A stretch of DNA of 64,000 nucleotides from [Mycobacterium] fortunisiensis (GTDB taxonomy: Bacteria > Actinomycetota > Actinomycetes > Mycobacteriales > Mycobacteriaceae), in assembly GCF_019050325.1 (NCBI RefSeq), contig NZ_VOMB01000016.1:644834-708833 (forward strand). The letters run 5' to 3'. The position numbers and the translations under genes were made by a program. Below, piece by piece: positions 39,496-48,967 of the stretch (positions are counted from its first letter, which is position 1; each line of letters starts with the position of its first letter). The notes under the pieces are model-generated. The model made no database searches. It was not told the DNA's origin and worked only from the letters and a program-made list of their open reading frames with translations.

Positions 39496-41652
39496 CTAAG
39501 AAGCCGGCACCCACTTCCACTTTTCTTTGCCGCTCCCGATGTGGCGGAACACCACGGTGTCACCGTTGCGGTACACCAACGTCCAGCCCGCGGCGGTGGA
39601 CAGGTACTCCTTGAATCGGGCGGCGGCATCGGCGCGATACTCGCCGTAGTACTGCACCGCCTTGTCGGACTGTTCGCTGAACAGCACGAAGGTGTCGTAC
39701 GGTCGCTGGTCCAGCGCCCACTCCAAGGCGCCCAGCTGATTTGGTGACGGGAAGGTGGCCTTCTCGCCGTAGAGTCCGAAGCTGAGCGGATTGTCGAAGT
39801 CGGGATCGCGCAGTGTCTGGCGTGCATACGGTTCACCGATGCGGGTCGGCATGCCGGCCGGGTGCATCATCATGATGCGGACCCCTGGCTCGGCGGACGC
39901 GGTGACCTGTTCCATCACCTCGAACTGTTCGCGGGTCTGCACGATCATCGGCCACAGTGCGACATAGGCATTGAGGCCGGCCAGGGTGACGATTGCCAGC
40001 CACGCCGTCGCCGCCGCCGGAGCGAGGAACCGTCCGGCACGGGATCGGTCGATCGCCCACACCAGGATCGGTGCGGTGAGTATCGCGATGCCGACGAGAC
40101 CGTAGAGGTAGACACGGAAGATCGCCTCGCCACCGTAGCTCTGTCCGAGCAGCAGCAACAACGGTGAGAAAGCCAGAATGCACAGGGCCAGTACCGCGCG
40201 GCGGTGTCGGCGCAGAATCAGGGCCGCGCCCATGGCGGACAGCACGACGCCGGCCGACATCGAGCGGCACACCGCGGAGGTGAACCATTTCGCTTGACTG
40301 CCGACGACATCTCCGAAATTGCTGGAGGCGTTCTTGACCGGACTGCTCCCGGACAACAAACCGTAGGGCAGCACCGCCTGCAGGTTCAGCAGCAGATAGC
40401 CACCTGCGACGAGCGCCATTGCCAGCACGGTCCACCAGGGCTTGGCGCGTTTGGTCACCACGAGCAGGCCTGTGGTCAGCAGCACCCAGAACGGGGTCAG
40501 TTGGTGGGTGGGCACCATGGCGACGAACGGGACGATGGCCAGAATCCCGGCTGCGCGACAGTCCCGAGATGTCAGCAGCAGGACGATGAGGCCGTAGGCC
40601 AGGACGAGTGTCCATGACTGCGGCGAAAAGTAGTCCTGGCCAACCCAGTTCACGATCTCGACGATAAATGCGGCGGTGAGCGCCACTCGGGTGCTCAACT
40701 TGACCACCCGCGCGGCGCTGAACACAACCAGCGCGATGACCACGTGAATCAACGGCGCCCAGACATGGGCCAGGGTGAGCGGGTTCAGTCCGGTGACGTC
40801 ACAGAACCACGCCATCGCGACGAAGAACGCCGGCCACTGGGCGTAGATGTCGGTTCCGTTGGGCTGAATCAGATTGTGGACCTGGATGTAGTCGATCACC
40901 GCGACGTGTTTGTACGTCCAGTCGTACAACGGCATTTCGGTGGCGACGGTGGTGGTCAGCCGTTCGACGATGATCGCCGTACCCAGTGCCAGCACCGCGG
41001 CGGGGACGTAAGACGAACGGATCGCGACAACGAATGCCGCGGCGGTGATCACCATCGCGACGGCCAACACCGGTCCGGTCCCGGAGAACAGCAGCCCGTA
41101 CAAACTGGCGTCGGGGCCGGCCAGGCCGGGCAGGCTGACCGCCCAGAGGATCAGGGCGAGCACACTCAAAAGGGTCGACGGATGCCTCAGGAAACTCCGC
41201 AGCGGCTCTCGCGCCCAATGGATCTCGGGCCGGCGACATCGAGGCCAGGTGTTCCGGCGGTACCACAGGCCGCTGCTGGCGGTGATGGCGACGATGCCCA
41301 CGGTGAGGATGCCGGCCGGATCCCAGCGATAGGACCACATCGCCCCGATCGTCACGATGGTGGTGATCGACATCCCGAGCACCAAGATCACCGCGGGCCG
41401 GGCCCGGGCCGGAATGTCCACCCAGGTCAGTACCGCCGCGCCCGGGCCCACAGCGATGAATGCCGCGAGCGCCAGCGCACGTACGGTGGCCGGCAGTGGG
41501 AGTTCGGCGATCAGGCCCGACAACGCACCGAGGTTGGCCAGATCTGCCGTCCGCATCCGGCGATGCGGCGTGCGGGGTGGCGCAGTGACACCGGCCGGCG
41601 GTGGGCTCGGGTCCGGAGGGGCCTCGGGCGCAGCCATGCTGATCGTGCTCAT
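39496..41652 (-). CDS. Large GT-C-like integral membrane protein
   Basis: 718 residues from ATG 41652, which overlaps the stop of the upstream gene (ATGA). After a Pro-rich cytoplasmic N-terminus there are about 12-14 hydrophobic helices (about 50-590), then a soluble C-terminal domain of roughly 130 residues ending in FRHIGSGKEKWKWVPAS. A loop between helices contains YDWTYKHVAVIDYIQ and PNGTDIYAQWPAFF, reminiscent of polyprenol-sugar-using GT-C enzymes of the arabinosyl/mannosyltransferase kind, without a DDX motif I can be sure of. It is the last gene of the 44586-39496 operon. Probable role: extracytoplasmic transfer or polymerisation of sugars. Confidence 0.75.
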   Translation of the reverse strand: MSTISMAAPEAPPDPSPPPAGVTAPPRTPHRRMRTADLANLGALSGLIAELPLPATVRALALAAFIAVGPGAAVLTWVDIPARARPAVILVLGMSITTIVTIGAMWSYRWDPAGILTVGIVAITASSGLWYRRNTWPRCRRPEIHWAREPLRSFLRHPSTLLSVLALILWAVSLPGLAGPDASLYGLLFSGTGPVLAVAMVITAAAFVVAIRSSYVPAAVLALGTAIIVERLTTTVATEMPLYDWTYKHVAVIDYIQVHNLIQPNGTDIYAQWPAFFVAMAWFCDVTGLNPLTLAHVWAPLIHVVIALVVFSAARVVKLSTRVALTAAFIVEIVNWVGQDYFSPQSWTLVLAYGLIVLLLTSRDCRAAGILAIVPFVAMVPTHQLTPFWVLLTTGLLVVTKRAKPWWTVLAMALVAGGYLLLNLQAVLPYGLLSGSSPVKNASSNFGDVVGSQAKWFTSAVCRSMSAGVVLSAMGAALILRRHRRAVLALCILAFSPLLLLLGQSYGGEAIFRVYLYGLVGIAILTAPILVWAIDRSRAGRFLAPAAATAWLAIVTLAGLNAYVALWPMIVQTREQFEVMEQVTASAEPGVRIMMMHPAGMPTRIGEPYARQTLRDPDFDNPLSFGLYGEKATFPSPNQLGALEWALDQRPYDTFVLFSEQSDKAVQYYGEYRADAAARFKEYLSTAAGWTLVYRNGDTVVFRHIGSGKEKWKWVPAS

Positions 41653-42929
41653 CCGGCACGGCCCGGCGGCGCGTGCAACGGCTGAGCGAGACGGCCCTGC
41701 CGGCGACCACGCCACAGTGCCCATGGTCCACCGAGGACCGAGAGCACCTCGGTCCGCCCGACCCCCGGGGGCACGGCGTCGTCGTACCCGCGGGCCGGGG
41801 CCGCGATCGCGCCATAGGCGGCACCCGAGCGGGCGGTGTCACGGAATCGGCGGCGCGCCACCAGGAACGCGCGCCGCCGGTGTTCGCGGTCCAGGGCGAC
41901 CTTGGTCAACCAGGCGCCCAGGCCCAACCCGTATCCCTTGGCCTGGGCCAGCAATGCGGCCGCGTCGCTGCGGTGCCGGTGCCAGACGATCGCCGCCGGA
42001 TCGTTCACCAGGGTGTGGCCGGCCACGATCAGGCGGTAGAACATGTCGATGTCTTCACCGCCGCGGGCGGCGGTACCCGCGCCCAACGCTTCGTCGAACC
42101 CGCCGAGTTCGATCACCGGTGCCCGTTTGACGGCGAAGTTGGCGCCGGTGCCGTAGCGGCCGATCTGGAACGGGAACAACGGTGTGTCCGAGGGGGGTTC
42201 GGTCAGACAGTATCGCCGCGGCTGCAACGAGTCGGCCCAGGAAACGCGCTGATCGAAATACGCCTGGGCGGCGGTCCGCAATTCGCCGCTGGGCACCAGA
42301 CCACACACGCACGCCGCGTCGGGATGTTGGGTGAACGCCCGAGCGAGGGCGCGCAACCAGTGCGGGTCGACGGTGACATCGTCATCGGTGAACGCGACGA
42401 CGTCGTGGCGGGCGGCCCGCAACCCGGCATTGCGGGCGTTGGACAGTCCCGGCACCGGTTCCACGACGCGCCGCACCCTCGGGTCGGCGATGGCCTCCAC
42501 CACCCGTTCGGTGGCGTCGGTGCGGGGCGCATTGTCGACCACGACGATTTCGAAGTCGGGGTAGTCCAGTGCGGTGATCGAGCCGAGTGCGCCGGCGAGG
42601 TCATGCGGGCGTTCGCGAGTGCACAGCACCACCGAGATCGGTGTCTTCGCAACATCGGTCGGTCGATCGCCGGCCTGCGGTAGCTGCGGCACCGGCACCG
42701 TGACGGTGCCGCCGACGATGTCGGCTTCGACGAAATCGAGCGGATCGAGGCCGTGGCGCAACAGGATGCGGGCTCGCCGGTAGGACTCGGCGTGCGTGGG
42801 TTCGATGGTCACCTGACCCCGGCTGCTGTCGGCATGGTCCACGTCGAGCCAACCGATCCAGCGGGCATGGGGCCCACCGTCGGGCGCACCGGTGGCGGGC
42901 ATGGCCGGGCCGACAATCCGCGGCGTCAT
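41649..42929 (-). CDS. GT2 glycosyltransferase with N-terminal extension
   Basis: 426 residues from ATG 42929, overlapping the preceding stop (ATGA). The catalytic GT-A domain starts near residue 97 (ISVVLCTRERP) with VVDNAPRTD (130-138), NARNAGLRAA and metal motif TDDDVTVDP (181-189), and continues with GTGANFAVKR and GGEDIDMFYR, the family's acceptor/base region. The first 95 residues (HARWIGWLDVDH...) form a separate domain seen in mycofactocin-type and other actinobacterial GT2 proteins. Cytosolic with no clear transmembrane helix. Middle gene of the iron-box glycosyltransferase operon. Confidence 0.85.
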   Translation of the reverse strand: MTPRIVGPAMPATGAPDGGPHARWIGWLDVDHADSSRGQVTIEPTHAESYRRARILLRHGLDPLDFVEADIVGGTVTVPVPQLPQAGDRPTDVAKTPISVVLCTRERPHDLAGALGSITALDYPDFEIVVVDNAPRTDATERVVEAIADPRVRRVVEPVPGLSNARNAGLRAARHDVVAFTDDDVTVDPHWLRALARAFTQHPDAACVCGLVPSGELRTAAQAYFDQRVSWADSLQPRRYCLTEPPSDTPLFPFQIGRYGTGANFAVKRAPVIELGGFDEALGAGTAARGGEDIDMFYRLIVAGHTLVNDPAAIVWHRHRSDAAALLAQAKGYGLGLGAWLTKVALDREHRRRAFLVARRRFRDTARSGAAYGAIAAPARGYDDAVPPGVGRTEVLSVLGGPWALWRGRRQGRLAQPLHAPPGRAG

Positions 42930-43606
42930 CGCTCGATCACCGCGCCGGCTCCTTCGAGCTCGGCCTCGACGGGCGCTGCTGCGGTGGGAAGTGTCCGGCC
43001 GGACCAACTGAGCACGATGATCGCCACCAGGGTGGAGTAGACGACCAGCCGTTCGGTGCCGCCCGGTCCGAGCACCGAAGTGAGGTTGCCGACATAGGCG
43101 AAGTAGCCGACCATGCCGGCAACTCCTGCAGCCAGGGCGAATCGGCGTGCGCCGGTGTCCAGTTCAGTGGTCTTGCTCGATCCGACGAGAAAGATGCTCA
43201 CCGATCCGAGCACCAGGAAGACCGTCATGGCGGCGTGGTGGACCGGGTAGTCGCGCTGCTGGGTGATCGTTCCGGCTACCACAAGACCGGTGCCGGCGGC
43301 GAACAGCAGCAGGCCGTTGGGAACGCTGACCGCCTTGCGCAGGGTCCAGGACAGGGCCACGGCACTCACCGCGATGCCGGTGACGACGAACGCGACATTC
43401 ATGGCCGGGTACAGCGCACTGCACGGCCAGTTGCCGCTGGGGCCGCAGAACGGCACGCCAAGTGGGCCGACCGGGTTGTCGCGGTAGGCGTAGTGGCCCC
43501 GCCAGGTGGCCGAGACCACCCACTCCGCGGCGAAGTAGAACAGTGTGGTGAGAGCGGCGTGGGAAGCGAACCTGGGCTGGTGCAGCATCGTGCGGGCACT
43601 GGTCAT
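42926..43606 (-). CDS. Six- to seven-helix membrane protein (DUF998-like)
   Basis: 226 residues from ATG 43606, one base of which is shared with the upstream stop. About six to seven hydrophobic segments, a Trp/Tyr/Pro/Cys-rich first loop (GHYAYRDNPVGPLG, then CGPSGNWPCSALYP) likely outside, and a short charged tail. The pattern fits the DUF998 membrane family, whose function is unknown. Two cysteines in the loop might form a disulfide. Its place within a glycosyltransferase operon suggests a role in export or assembly. Confidence 0.75.
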   Translation of the reverse strand: MTSARTMLHQPRFASHAALTTLFYFAAEWVVSATWRGHYAYRDNPVGPLGVPFCGPSGNWPCSALYPAMNVAFVVTGIAVSAVALSWTLRKAVSVPNGLLLFAAGTGLVVAGTITQQRDYPVHHAAMTVFLVLGSVSIFLVGSSKTTELDTGARRFALAAGVAGMVGYFAYVGNLTSVLGPGGTERLVVYSTLVAIIVLSWSGRTLPTAAAPVEAELEGAGAVIER

Positions 43607-44586
43607 CACGCGCACGCCTGTCGGGCGGCGGCCGGACTCTCGGAGGTCACCGATTGCAGCAGGCCGACCACGAAACCTGTTGTCGTCAGGGCGAAACCGC
43701 CGATGAGAGCGAGCGCCCGGACCGGGTTTCGCCGGCTGTGCCACAGGCCGGTGGTGAGAACCCTGGCGGTGTAACTGCGTTCGCTGGACAGCGCGGCGCG
43801 CTGGCCGGACATGCGGGTCAGCGCTGCCTTGGAGCGGCCCTCCTGATAGCAGCGACGGGCGAAATAGCGTCCGGTGGCACGCTCGGCGGACACTTCGTGG
43901 GTCACTCTGAAATCGGTGTCCCGGATGATCCGGCAACCCGGATATTGCTGGTGCAGAAGGACTCCCATGAGAGTCTCTTCGCATCCGGCCGGCAGGTGGC
44001 CGACACGGCCGAGCCGGGTGGAGAACCCGTCGATCCGGATCAGTGCGTCGTGTCGGACCGCCATCGCGGCTCCGATGGGATTGCGGATCGGTGCGCCGTG
44101 GGCGGGCAGCCCCCGGTAGTCACATCCGATGACCCACCCGAATTCGGCGGGAAACCAGTTCGGGGCCGCGCCGGTCTGCCAGCATGCTTCGACGGCACCA
44201 CCGATCGAGACCACGGTCTCGTCGACGAACGCCTGTCGCACCGCGTCCAGGGCACCCGGCTGCAGTCTGGCGTCGTCGTCGAGAAACACCACGACGTCGC
44301 CGCGGGCGAGTTCGATACCGGTATTCCTCGCCCCGGACAGGCCGCGCTGAAAGCCGTTGGTGGTCAAGACGACTTCGTCGTCCAGGGTGGCGCGCAGATC
44401 TGCATGCAGGACATCGTTGTGGTCGACGACCACGATCACCTGGTCACCGGGGGCGCGCTGGCTCAGCGCCGAAGCGACGGCGTCGGTGAGCTGAGCTCGA
44501 CGCAACGAGGTGAAGCAGCAGATCACGATGCTCAACCCGAGCGCGGGCACATGGTCCCGAACCGGGGACGTGGGGTTCACGGACAC
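43606..44586 (-). CDS. GT2 glycosyltransferase
   Basis: 326 residues from GTG 44586, with CGGAG about 8 bases upstream. GT-A domain: LSIVICCFTSLRR (18-30), VVDHND (53-58), LSGARNTGIELA and metal motif LDDDA (102-106), and a GCEETLMGVLLHQQ acceptor region near 200-215. A hydrophobic C-terminal stretch (about 292-316) may anchor it to the membrane. First gene of the operon running to 39496; an IdeR-like box is 57 bp upstream. Confidence 0.87.
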   Translation of the reverse strand: MSVNPTSPVRDHVPALGLSIVICCFTSLRRAQLTDAVASALSQRAPGDQVIVVVDHNDVLHADLRATLDDEVVLTTNGFQRGLSGARNTGIELARGDVVVFLDDDARLQPGALDAVRQAFVDETVVSIGGAVEACWQTGAAPNWFPAEFGWVIGCDYRGLPAHGAPIRNPIGAAMAVRHDALIRIDGFSTRLGRVGHLPAGCEETLMGVLLHQQYPGCRIIRDTDFRVTHEVSAERATGRYFARRCYQEGRSKAALTRMSGQRAALSSERSYTARVLTTGLWHSRRNPVRALALIGGFALTTTGFVVGLLQSVTSESPAAARQACA

Positions 44587-44642
44587 CTGGGCAACTCCGA
44601 GGAAGGAATGGTGGCGCGTCGGTTTCGCCAGCTCTGCAAAGC

Positions 44643-44661
44643 AGAGGTTAGCCTAGCCTAG
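44643..44661. promoter_or_regulatory. Candidate IdeR (iron) box upstream of the glycosyltransferase operon
   Basis: AGAGGTTAGCCTAGCCTAG, 15 of 19 matches to the consensus read on this strand, with a perfect central GGTTAGCCTA. It precedes the GT2-DUF998-GT2-GT-C operon, tying glycan genes to the same iron control as the aryl-acid genes. Confidence 0.75.
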
Positions 44662-44690
44662 GTATCGGTAATTTACGCATGCAGGTTCTC

Positions 44691-44706
44691 GGCGCTGATC
44701 AGCGCC
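44691..44706. terminator. Hairpin after the lipase gene
   Basis: Palindrome GGCGCTGATCAGCGCC, 6-bp stem with GATC loop, 28 bp beyond the stop of the minus-strand lipase. Candidate factor-independent stop separating it from the glycosyltransferase operon promoter. Confidence 0.5.
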
Positions 44707-44733
44707 GCATCGACCGGGTTCGCGGCCCGACGA

Positions 44734-45681
44734 TCAGTGATGCAATGCCTGCCGCAGCGCCCTGACACCTCGGTCGAACGCTTCGGTGGCCGCCGGCACC
44801 ACACCGGCATAGCCGATGTAGCCGTGCACCAGGGTCTCGGCGTTGTCCAGCTCGACCGGAACCCCCGCAGCGGCCAGCAGCTCGGCGTATCGGGCACCGT
44901 CGTCGCGCAGCGGATCGTGACCGGCCACCGCGATGTAGGCAGGCGTCAGCCCGGACAGGTCCGCGGCACGGGCCGGCACCAGCGTGGCCGGGGGATCGGA
45001 GAGGTCCACATGCCCGGCATACCAGCGGGAAAAGCCTTGGACGGCATCGAGACCCAGAATCGGTGCCTGGGCGTTCTCGCTGAACGACGGCAGGCTGGTA
45101 TCCCACGTCGTGGCCGGGTACCACAGCAATTGGAAACGCAGCAGGGGAGCGCCGGCATCTCGCGCCAGCAGCGCCACGACCGCACTCAGGTTGCCGCCCG
45201 CCGAATCCCCGGCCACTGCCATCCGGTCGGCGTCGACACCCAACTCGGCGGCGTTCGCGGCCACCCACTGCGTCGCGGCCCACACATCGTCGACGGCGGC
45301 CGGGTAGGGATGTTCGGGGGCCAGCCGGTAATCCACCGACACCACCACCGCGTCGGCGCCCACCGCATGCTGGCGCGCCGCGCCGTCGTAACTGTCCAGG
45401 TCGCCCAGTGCCCAGCCACCGCCGTGGATGAACACCACCACCGGCAGCGCCGCGCCGTTCGCCGTCGGCGGACGGTACACCCGCACCGGGATCGGTCCGG
45501 CGGGGCCGGGCACCTCGCGGTCGGTGACCTCGACTTCGGGGTGGACCGGCGGCCGGGGAATCTCAGCGAACTGGCGCCGGGCCTCCTCGACGGCGATGTC
45601 AGTCGTCAATTGGAACGGCACCATCTCCAGTACCTTTTGCAGAATGGCATCGACAGCCGGTTTCTCGTCAGCAACGGACAT
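44734..45681 (-). CDS. Hormone-sensitive-lipase family carboxylesterase (NlhH/LipI-like)
   Basis: 315 residues from ATG 45681, the usual family start. Oxyanion-hole motif HGGGW, nucleophile motif GDSAGG (Ser near 160), catalytic Asp in GHDPLRDDG and His near LVHGYIG. Hydrolyses short-chain esters; cytosolic. In M. tuberculosis the equivalent place is held by nlhH and lipI (Rv1399c/Rv1400c), so this gene marks the right edge of the inserted block. Divergent from the YhhN gene with only 28 bp between starts. Confidence 0.93.
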   Translation of the reverse strand: MSVADEKPAVDAILQKVLEMVPFQLTTDIAVEEARRQFAEIPRPPVHPEVEVTDREVPGPAGPIPVRVYRPPTANGAALPVVVFIHGGGWALGDLDSYDGAARQHAVGADAVVVSVDYRLAPEHPYPAAVDDVWAATQWVAANAAELGVDADRMAVAGDSAGGNLSAVVALLARDAGAPLLRFQLLWYPATTWDTSLPSFSENAQAPILGLDAVQGFSRWYAGHVDLSDPPATLVPARAADLSGLTPAYIAVAGHDPLRDDGARYAELLAAAGVPVELDNAETLVHGYIGYAGVVPAATEAFDRGVRALRQALHH

Positions 45682-45709
45682 TCCGACACCGTACGCACAC
45701 CGCCGCACG

Positions 45710-46402
45710 GTGTGGTTGTGGGTGGTGGCCGCGGTGGTCGCAGCAGGCTACGGGGTGTTCCTGATCGTCACCGCGACCCGGTTGCCGACCGGTGCCGACC
45801 TGACCGGTCAATTCACTTTCCAACCTGCGGTGAAGGCGCTCGCCGCAGTGCTGCTGGCCGGGGCCGCACTGTTCCATCCGGTCGCACGCGAACGCCGCTG
45901 GCTCGTCGGCGCCCTGCTGTTCTCGGCGCTCGGCGACTTCCTGCTGGCCATCCCGTGGTGGCAGCCGTCGTTCGTGCTCGGACTGGCCGCGTTCCTGATC
46001 GCCCACCTGTGCTTCCTGGGCGCACTGGTGCCGCTGGTGCGGAGGTCCACCCCGCGGTTGATCGCCGTGGCACTCACGGTGATCGCCTGCCTGGCGTTGC
46101 TGGTCTGGTTCTGGCCCAGCCTCATCGAACAGGGGATGGCCGTTCCGGTGGTGGCCTACATCGCGGTGCTCGGGGCCATGGTGTGCGCCGCACTGCTGGC
46201 CCGGCTGCCCACGCCGTGGACCGCGCTGGGCGCAGTGTGTTTCGCGGTGTCGGACGCCATGATCGGGATCAGCCAGTTTGTACGCGGTGACCAACTGCTC
46301 GCGGTCCCGATCTGGTGGGGCTACGCGGCATCGCTGGTACTGATCACCGCCGGCCTGTTCTTCGGCCGATCGTCGCACCGGTCTGCTACACCGGCGCAGT
46401 GA
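45710..46402 (+). CDS. YhhN/TMEM86-family membrane protein (lysoplasmalogenase-like)
   Basis: 230 residues from GTG 45710 (TVWLWVV), chosen as the only start giving a normal N-terminal helix. About eight hydrophobic segments; the family motifs show as [15 protein letters not shown] and [17 protein letters not shown] with conserved Asp residues. Eukaryotic relatives cleave the vinyl ether of lysoplasmalogens; the bacterial substrate is uncertain. M. tuberculosis Rv1401 lies at the same place. The stop overlaps the priA start (GTGA). Confidence 0.85.
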   Translation: MWLWVVAAVVAAGYGVFLIVTATRLPTGADLTGQFTFQPAVKALAAVLLAGAALFHPVARERRWLVGALLFSALGDFLLAIPWWQPSFVLGLAAFLIAHLCFLGALVPLVRRSTPRLIAVALTVIACLALLVWFWPSLIEQGMAVPVVAYIAVLGAMVCAALLARLPTPWTALGAVCFAVSDAMIGISQFVRGDQLLAVPIWWGYAASLVLITAGLFFGRSSHRSATPAQ

Positions 46403-48399
46403 CGATCACCCGCCGCGCCGCCGAGCACGAGCCCATCGCGCGGGTGCTTCCGTTACTCACCGTCCCGCACCTGGACCGCGAGTTCGACTATTTGGTGTCC
46501 GAGGAGCAGTCCGACGATGCCCAGCCCGGGGTGCGGGTCCGGGTCCGTTTCCACGGCAGGCTGGTCGACGCCTATCTCCTTGAGCGGCGATCCGACACCG
46601 AGCACACGGGCAAGTTGGGCTGGTTGGATCGCGTGGTGTCACCTGAGCCGGTGCTCACCGCCGATGTTCGCCGTCTCGTCGATGCCGTGGCGGCCCGTTA
46701 CGCCGGAACCCGGGCCGACGTGTTGCGGCTCGCCGTGCCGCCCCGCCACGCGAGGGTGGAGAAACAGCCGCTCGCCGACCCTGAGGCGGCGGAACCGGTT
46801 CCCGTCGACACCTCCGCCTGGGCCCGGTACGGCCGTGGCGAACAGTTCCTGACCGCCGTCGCAGAAGGCCGCGCAGCCCGGGCGGTCTGGCAGGCGCTGC
46901 CCGGTGAGGACTGGGCGCGGCGGCTGGTCGAGGCGGCGGCGATCGCCATGAACGCCGGTCTGGGAGTTCTCGCCGTGGTGCCCGACCAGCGGGACGTGGA
47001 CGCGCTGCACGCCGCGGCCACCGAACAGCTACCCGAGTCGAGGGTGGTGGCGCTGTCGGCCGGGCTGGGCCCGGCCGCCCGCTACCGACGCTGGCTGGCG
47101 GTGTTGCGGGGCCAGGCCCAACTGGTGATCGGTACCCGCAGTGCGGTGTTCGCCCCGGTGGCCAACCTGGGCCTGGTGCTTGTGTGGGACGACGGCGACG
47201 ACAGTCTGGCCGAGCCGCGGGCGCCGTACCCCCACGCCCGCGAGGTCGCCATGTTGCGCGCACACCAGCTGCGGTGCGCGGCGATCGTCGGCGGCCATGC
47301 CCGCACGGCCGAGGCGCAGGCACTGGTGCGCAGCCGCTGGGCCCACGACCTGGTGGCGCCGCGACCGGTGGTCCGGGCTGCCGCACCGCGGGTGGTCGGC
47401 CTCGAGGACAGTGGCTATGCCCAGGAGCGCGATCCGGCCGCCCATACCGCCCGGCTGCCGTCGATGGCGTTGCAGGCCGCCCGCGCGGCGCTGCAGGCCC
47501 AAAACCCGGTACTCATTCAGGTTCCCCGGCGCGGGTACGTGCCCGCCCTGGCGTGTGCGCGCTGCCGCGCGGTCACCCGCTGTCGGCACTGCACCGGCCC
47601 GCTGGCACTGCCCGATCGTGGCAACGCGGCCGCCGAATGCCGCTGGTGCGGCCGGTCCGAACCCGGATTGCGTTGTGCACGTTGTGGTTCGGACGCAGTC
47701 CGGGCTGTCGTGGTGGGCGCCCGCCGGACTGCCGAGGAGTTGGGCCGGGCCTTTCCCGGCACCTCGGTGATCACCTCGGGCGGCGACACGGTGATCCGGA
47801 CGGTGGGTGACGGGCCGGCGCTGGTGGTGAGCACCCCCGGTGCCGAGCCGGTCGCCGCCGGCGGCTACGGCGCAGCGCTGCTGCTCGACGCGTGGGCGCT
47901 GTTGGGCCGACAGGATCTGCGCGCGGCCGAGGACACGCTGCGCCGCTGGATGGCCGCGGCCGCCCTGGTGCGGCCGCGCACCGACGGCGGCGTGGTGGCG
48001 GTGGTGGCGGAGTCGGCGATCCCCACGGTGCAGGCGCTGATCCGGTGGGATCCGGTCGGTCATGCCGACGCAGAACTCGACGGCCGCGGTGAGGTGGGGC
48101 TGCCGCCGGCAGTGCACATGGCCGCGATTGACGGAACGACCGAAGCAGTCGAGGCACTGCTCGAAACCGCGCAATTGCCCGACGTCGCGGAGACCCTCGG
48201 TCCCGTCGAGCTACCGGCCTTCGCGCGTCGCCCGCCGGGGCTGGAGCCCGACGCCGAGGTGTGCCGGATGCTGGTGCGCGTGCCGCGCGACGGCGGCCTG
48301 GAACTGGCGGCCGCGCTGCGCCGGGCTACCGCCGTGCTCAGCGCGCGCCACGACCAGCAACCGTGTCGAATCCAAATCGACCCGTTGCACATAGGCTGA
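46399..48399 (+). CDS. priA: Replication restart protein PriA, actinobacterial helicase-degenerate type
   Basis: 666 residues from GTG 46399. The N-terminal DNA-binding domain (AFDYL-like REFDYLVS and [10 protein letters not shown]) and a zinc region with eight cysteines (CARC...CRHC...CRWC...CARC, about 405-450) are intact. The helicase core has lost its ATP motifs: no GxGKT at the Walker A place, and WDDGDD instead of the DEEHD box. This degeneration is typical of the actinobacterial PriA group, so it probably loads or recruits restart factors without unwinding DNA. It is coupled to the YhhN gene. Confidence 0.9.
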   Translation: MTITRRAAEHEPIARVLPLLTVPHLDREFDYLVSEEQSDDAQPGVRVRVRFHGRLVDAYLLERRSDTEHTGKLGWLDRVVSPEPVLTADVRRLVDAVAARYAGTRADVLRLAVPPRHARVEKQPLADPEAAEPVPVDTSAWARYGRGEQFLTAVAEGRAARAVWQALPGEDWARRLVEAAAIAMNAGLGVLAVVPDQRDVDALHAAATEQLPESRVVALSAGLGPAARYRRWLAVLRGQAQLVIGTRSAVFAPVANLGLVLVWDDGDDSLAEPRAPYPHAREVAMLRAHQLRCAAIVGGHARTAEAQALVRSRWAHDLVAPRPVVRAAAPRVVGLEDSGYAQERDPAAHTARLPSMALQAARAALQAQNPVLIQVPRRGYVPALACARCRAVTRCRHCTGPLALPDRGNAAAECRWCGRSEPGLRCARCGSDAVRAVVVGARRTAEELGRAFPGTSVITSGGDTVIRTVGDGPALVVSTPGAEPVAAGGYGAALLLDAWALLGRQDLRAAEDTLRRWMAAAALVRPRTDGGVVAVVAESAIPTVQALIRWDPVGHADAELDGRGEVGLPPAVHMAAIDGTTEAVEALLETAQLPDVAETLGPVELPAFARRPPGLEPDAEVCRMLVRVPRDGGLELAAALRRATAVLSARHDQQPCRIQIDPLHIG

Positions 48400-48495
48400 T
48401 TCTGAACTGGCCACCAACCCCACCGATTTCGAAGCCTGCATCCGCTCCGCGCCACATGTGCGGCTGGCGTGAAAGCTGATACAGCACTGCGTAAT

Positions 48496-48780
48496 TCAGT
48501 GATCCTCAGTGGTCAGTGCGGTGATGTCGCGAACGAATGAGTCAACAGCTCTCACAATGTTTTGCGGCGTCGGTTGGTCCGCAACCACATTCAGATGATC
48601 TGAAGTCATTCCGCTCAACATGCAACTTGAGTGGTAGCCAAGAGAGCCGGTTTGAAGCGCTCGTTTCAAATCTTGCGCAAAGTCCAACGCGGTACGTCTG
48701 AGCTGTTCCGCGAGCAGATCGCCGGGTGTGCCATCTGTGTCCACCGGAAACCCGCAATCACCGGAGTAGAACTTGACCAT
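48496..48780 (-). CDS. Small hypothetical protein, low-GC segment
   Basis: 94 residues, soluble, mixed composition with Cys9 and Cys53 (SGDCGFPVD, SSCMLSGM), acidic overall. I do not recognise the family. The surrounding 48400-48960 is visibly poorer in GC and codon bias than its neighbours, suggesting a recent arrival; the corresponding place in M. tuberculosis carries other genes (Rv1403c-Rv1405c). Only a weak GATGG precedes the ATG. Reality as a gene is likely but not certain. Confidence 0.5.
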   Translation of the reverse strand: MVKFYSGDCGFPVDTDGTPGDLLAEQLRRTALDFAQDLKRALQTGSLGYHSSCMLSGMTSDHLNVVADQPTPQNIVRAVDSFVRDITALTTEDH

Positions 48781-48967
48781 CCATCAATTTTATCGGCGCG
48801 GCAATCGTTCTCGGTGAATGATTGAGCACCTGGTCTCACGCGGTTTGGCGCTGGCCGCGCCTGACCAGCTCTGCCGGCCCGAGACCGGGAACAAGCCGGC
48901 GTCCGAACGCGAGTATCACCGATCACCGCATTAGGGATACGGCAGCCGAGATCCTTAAGCTGGGGCG

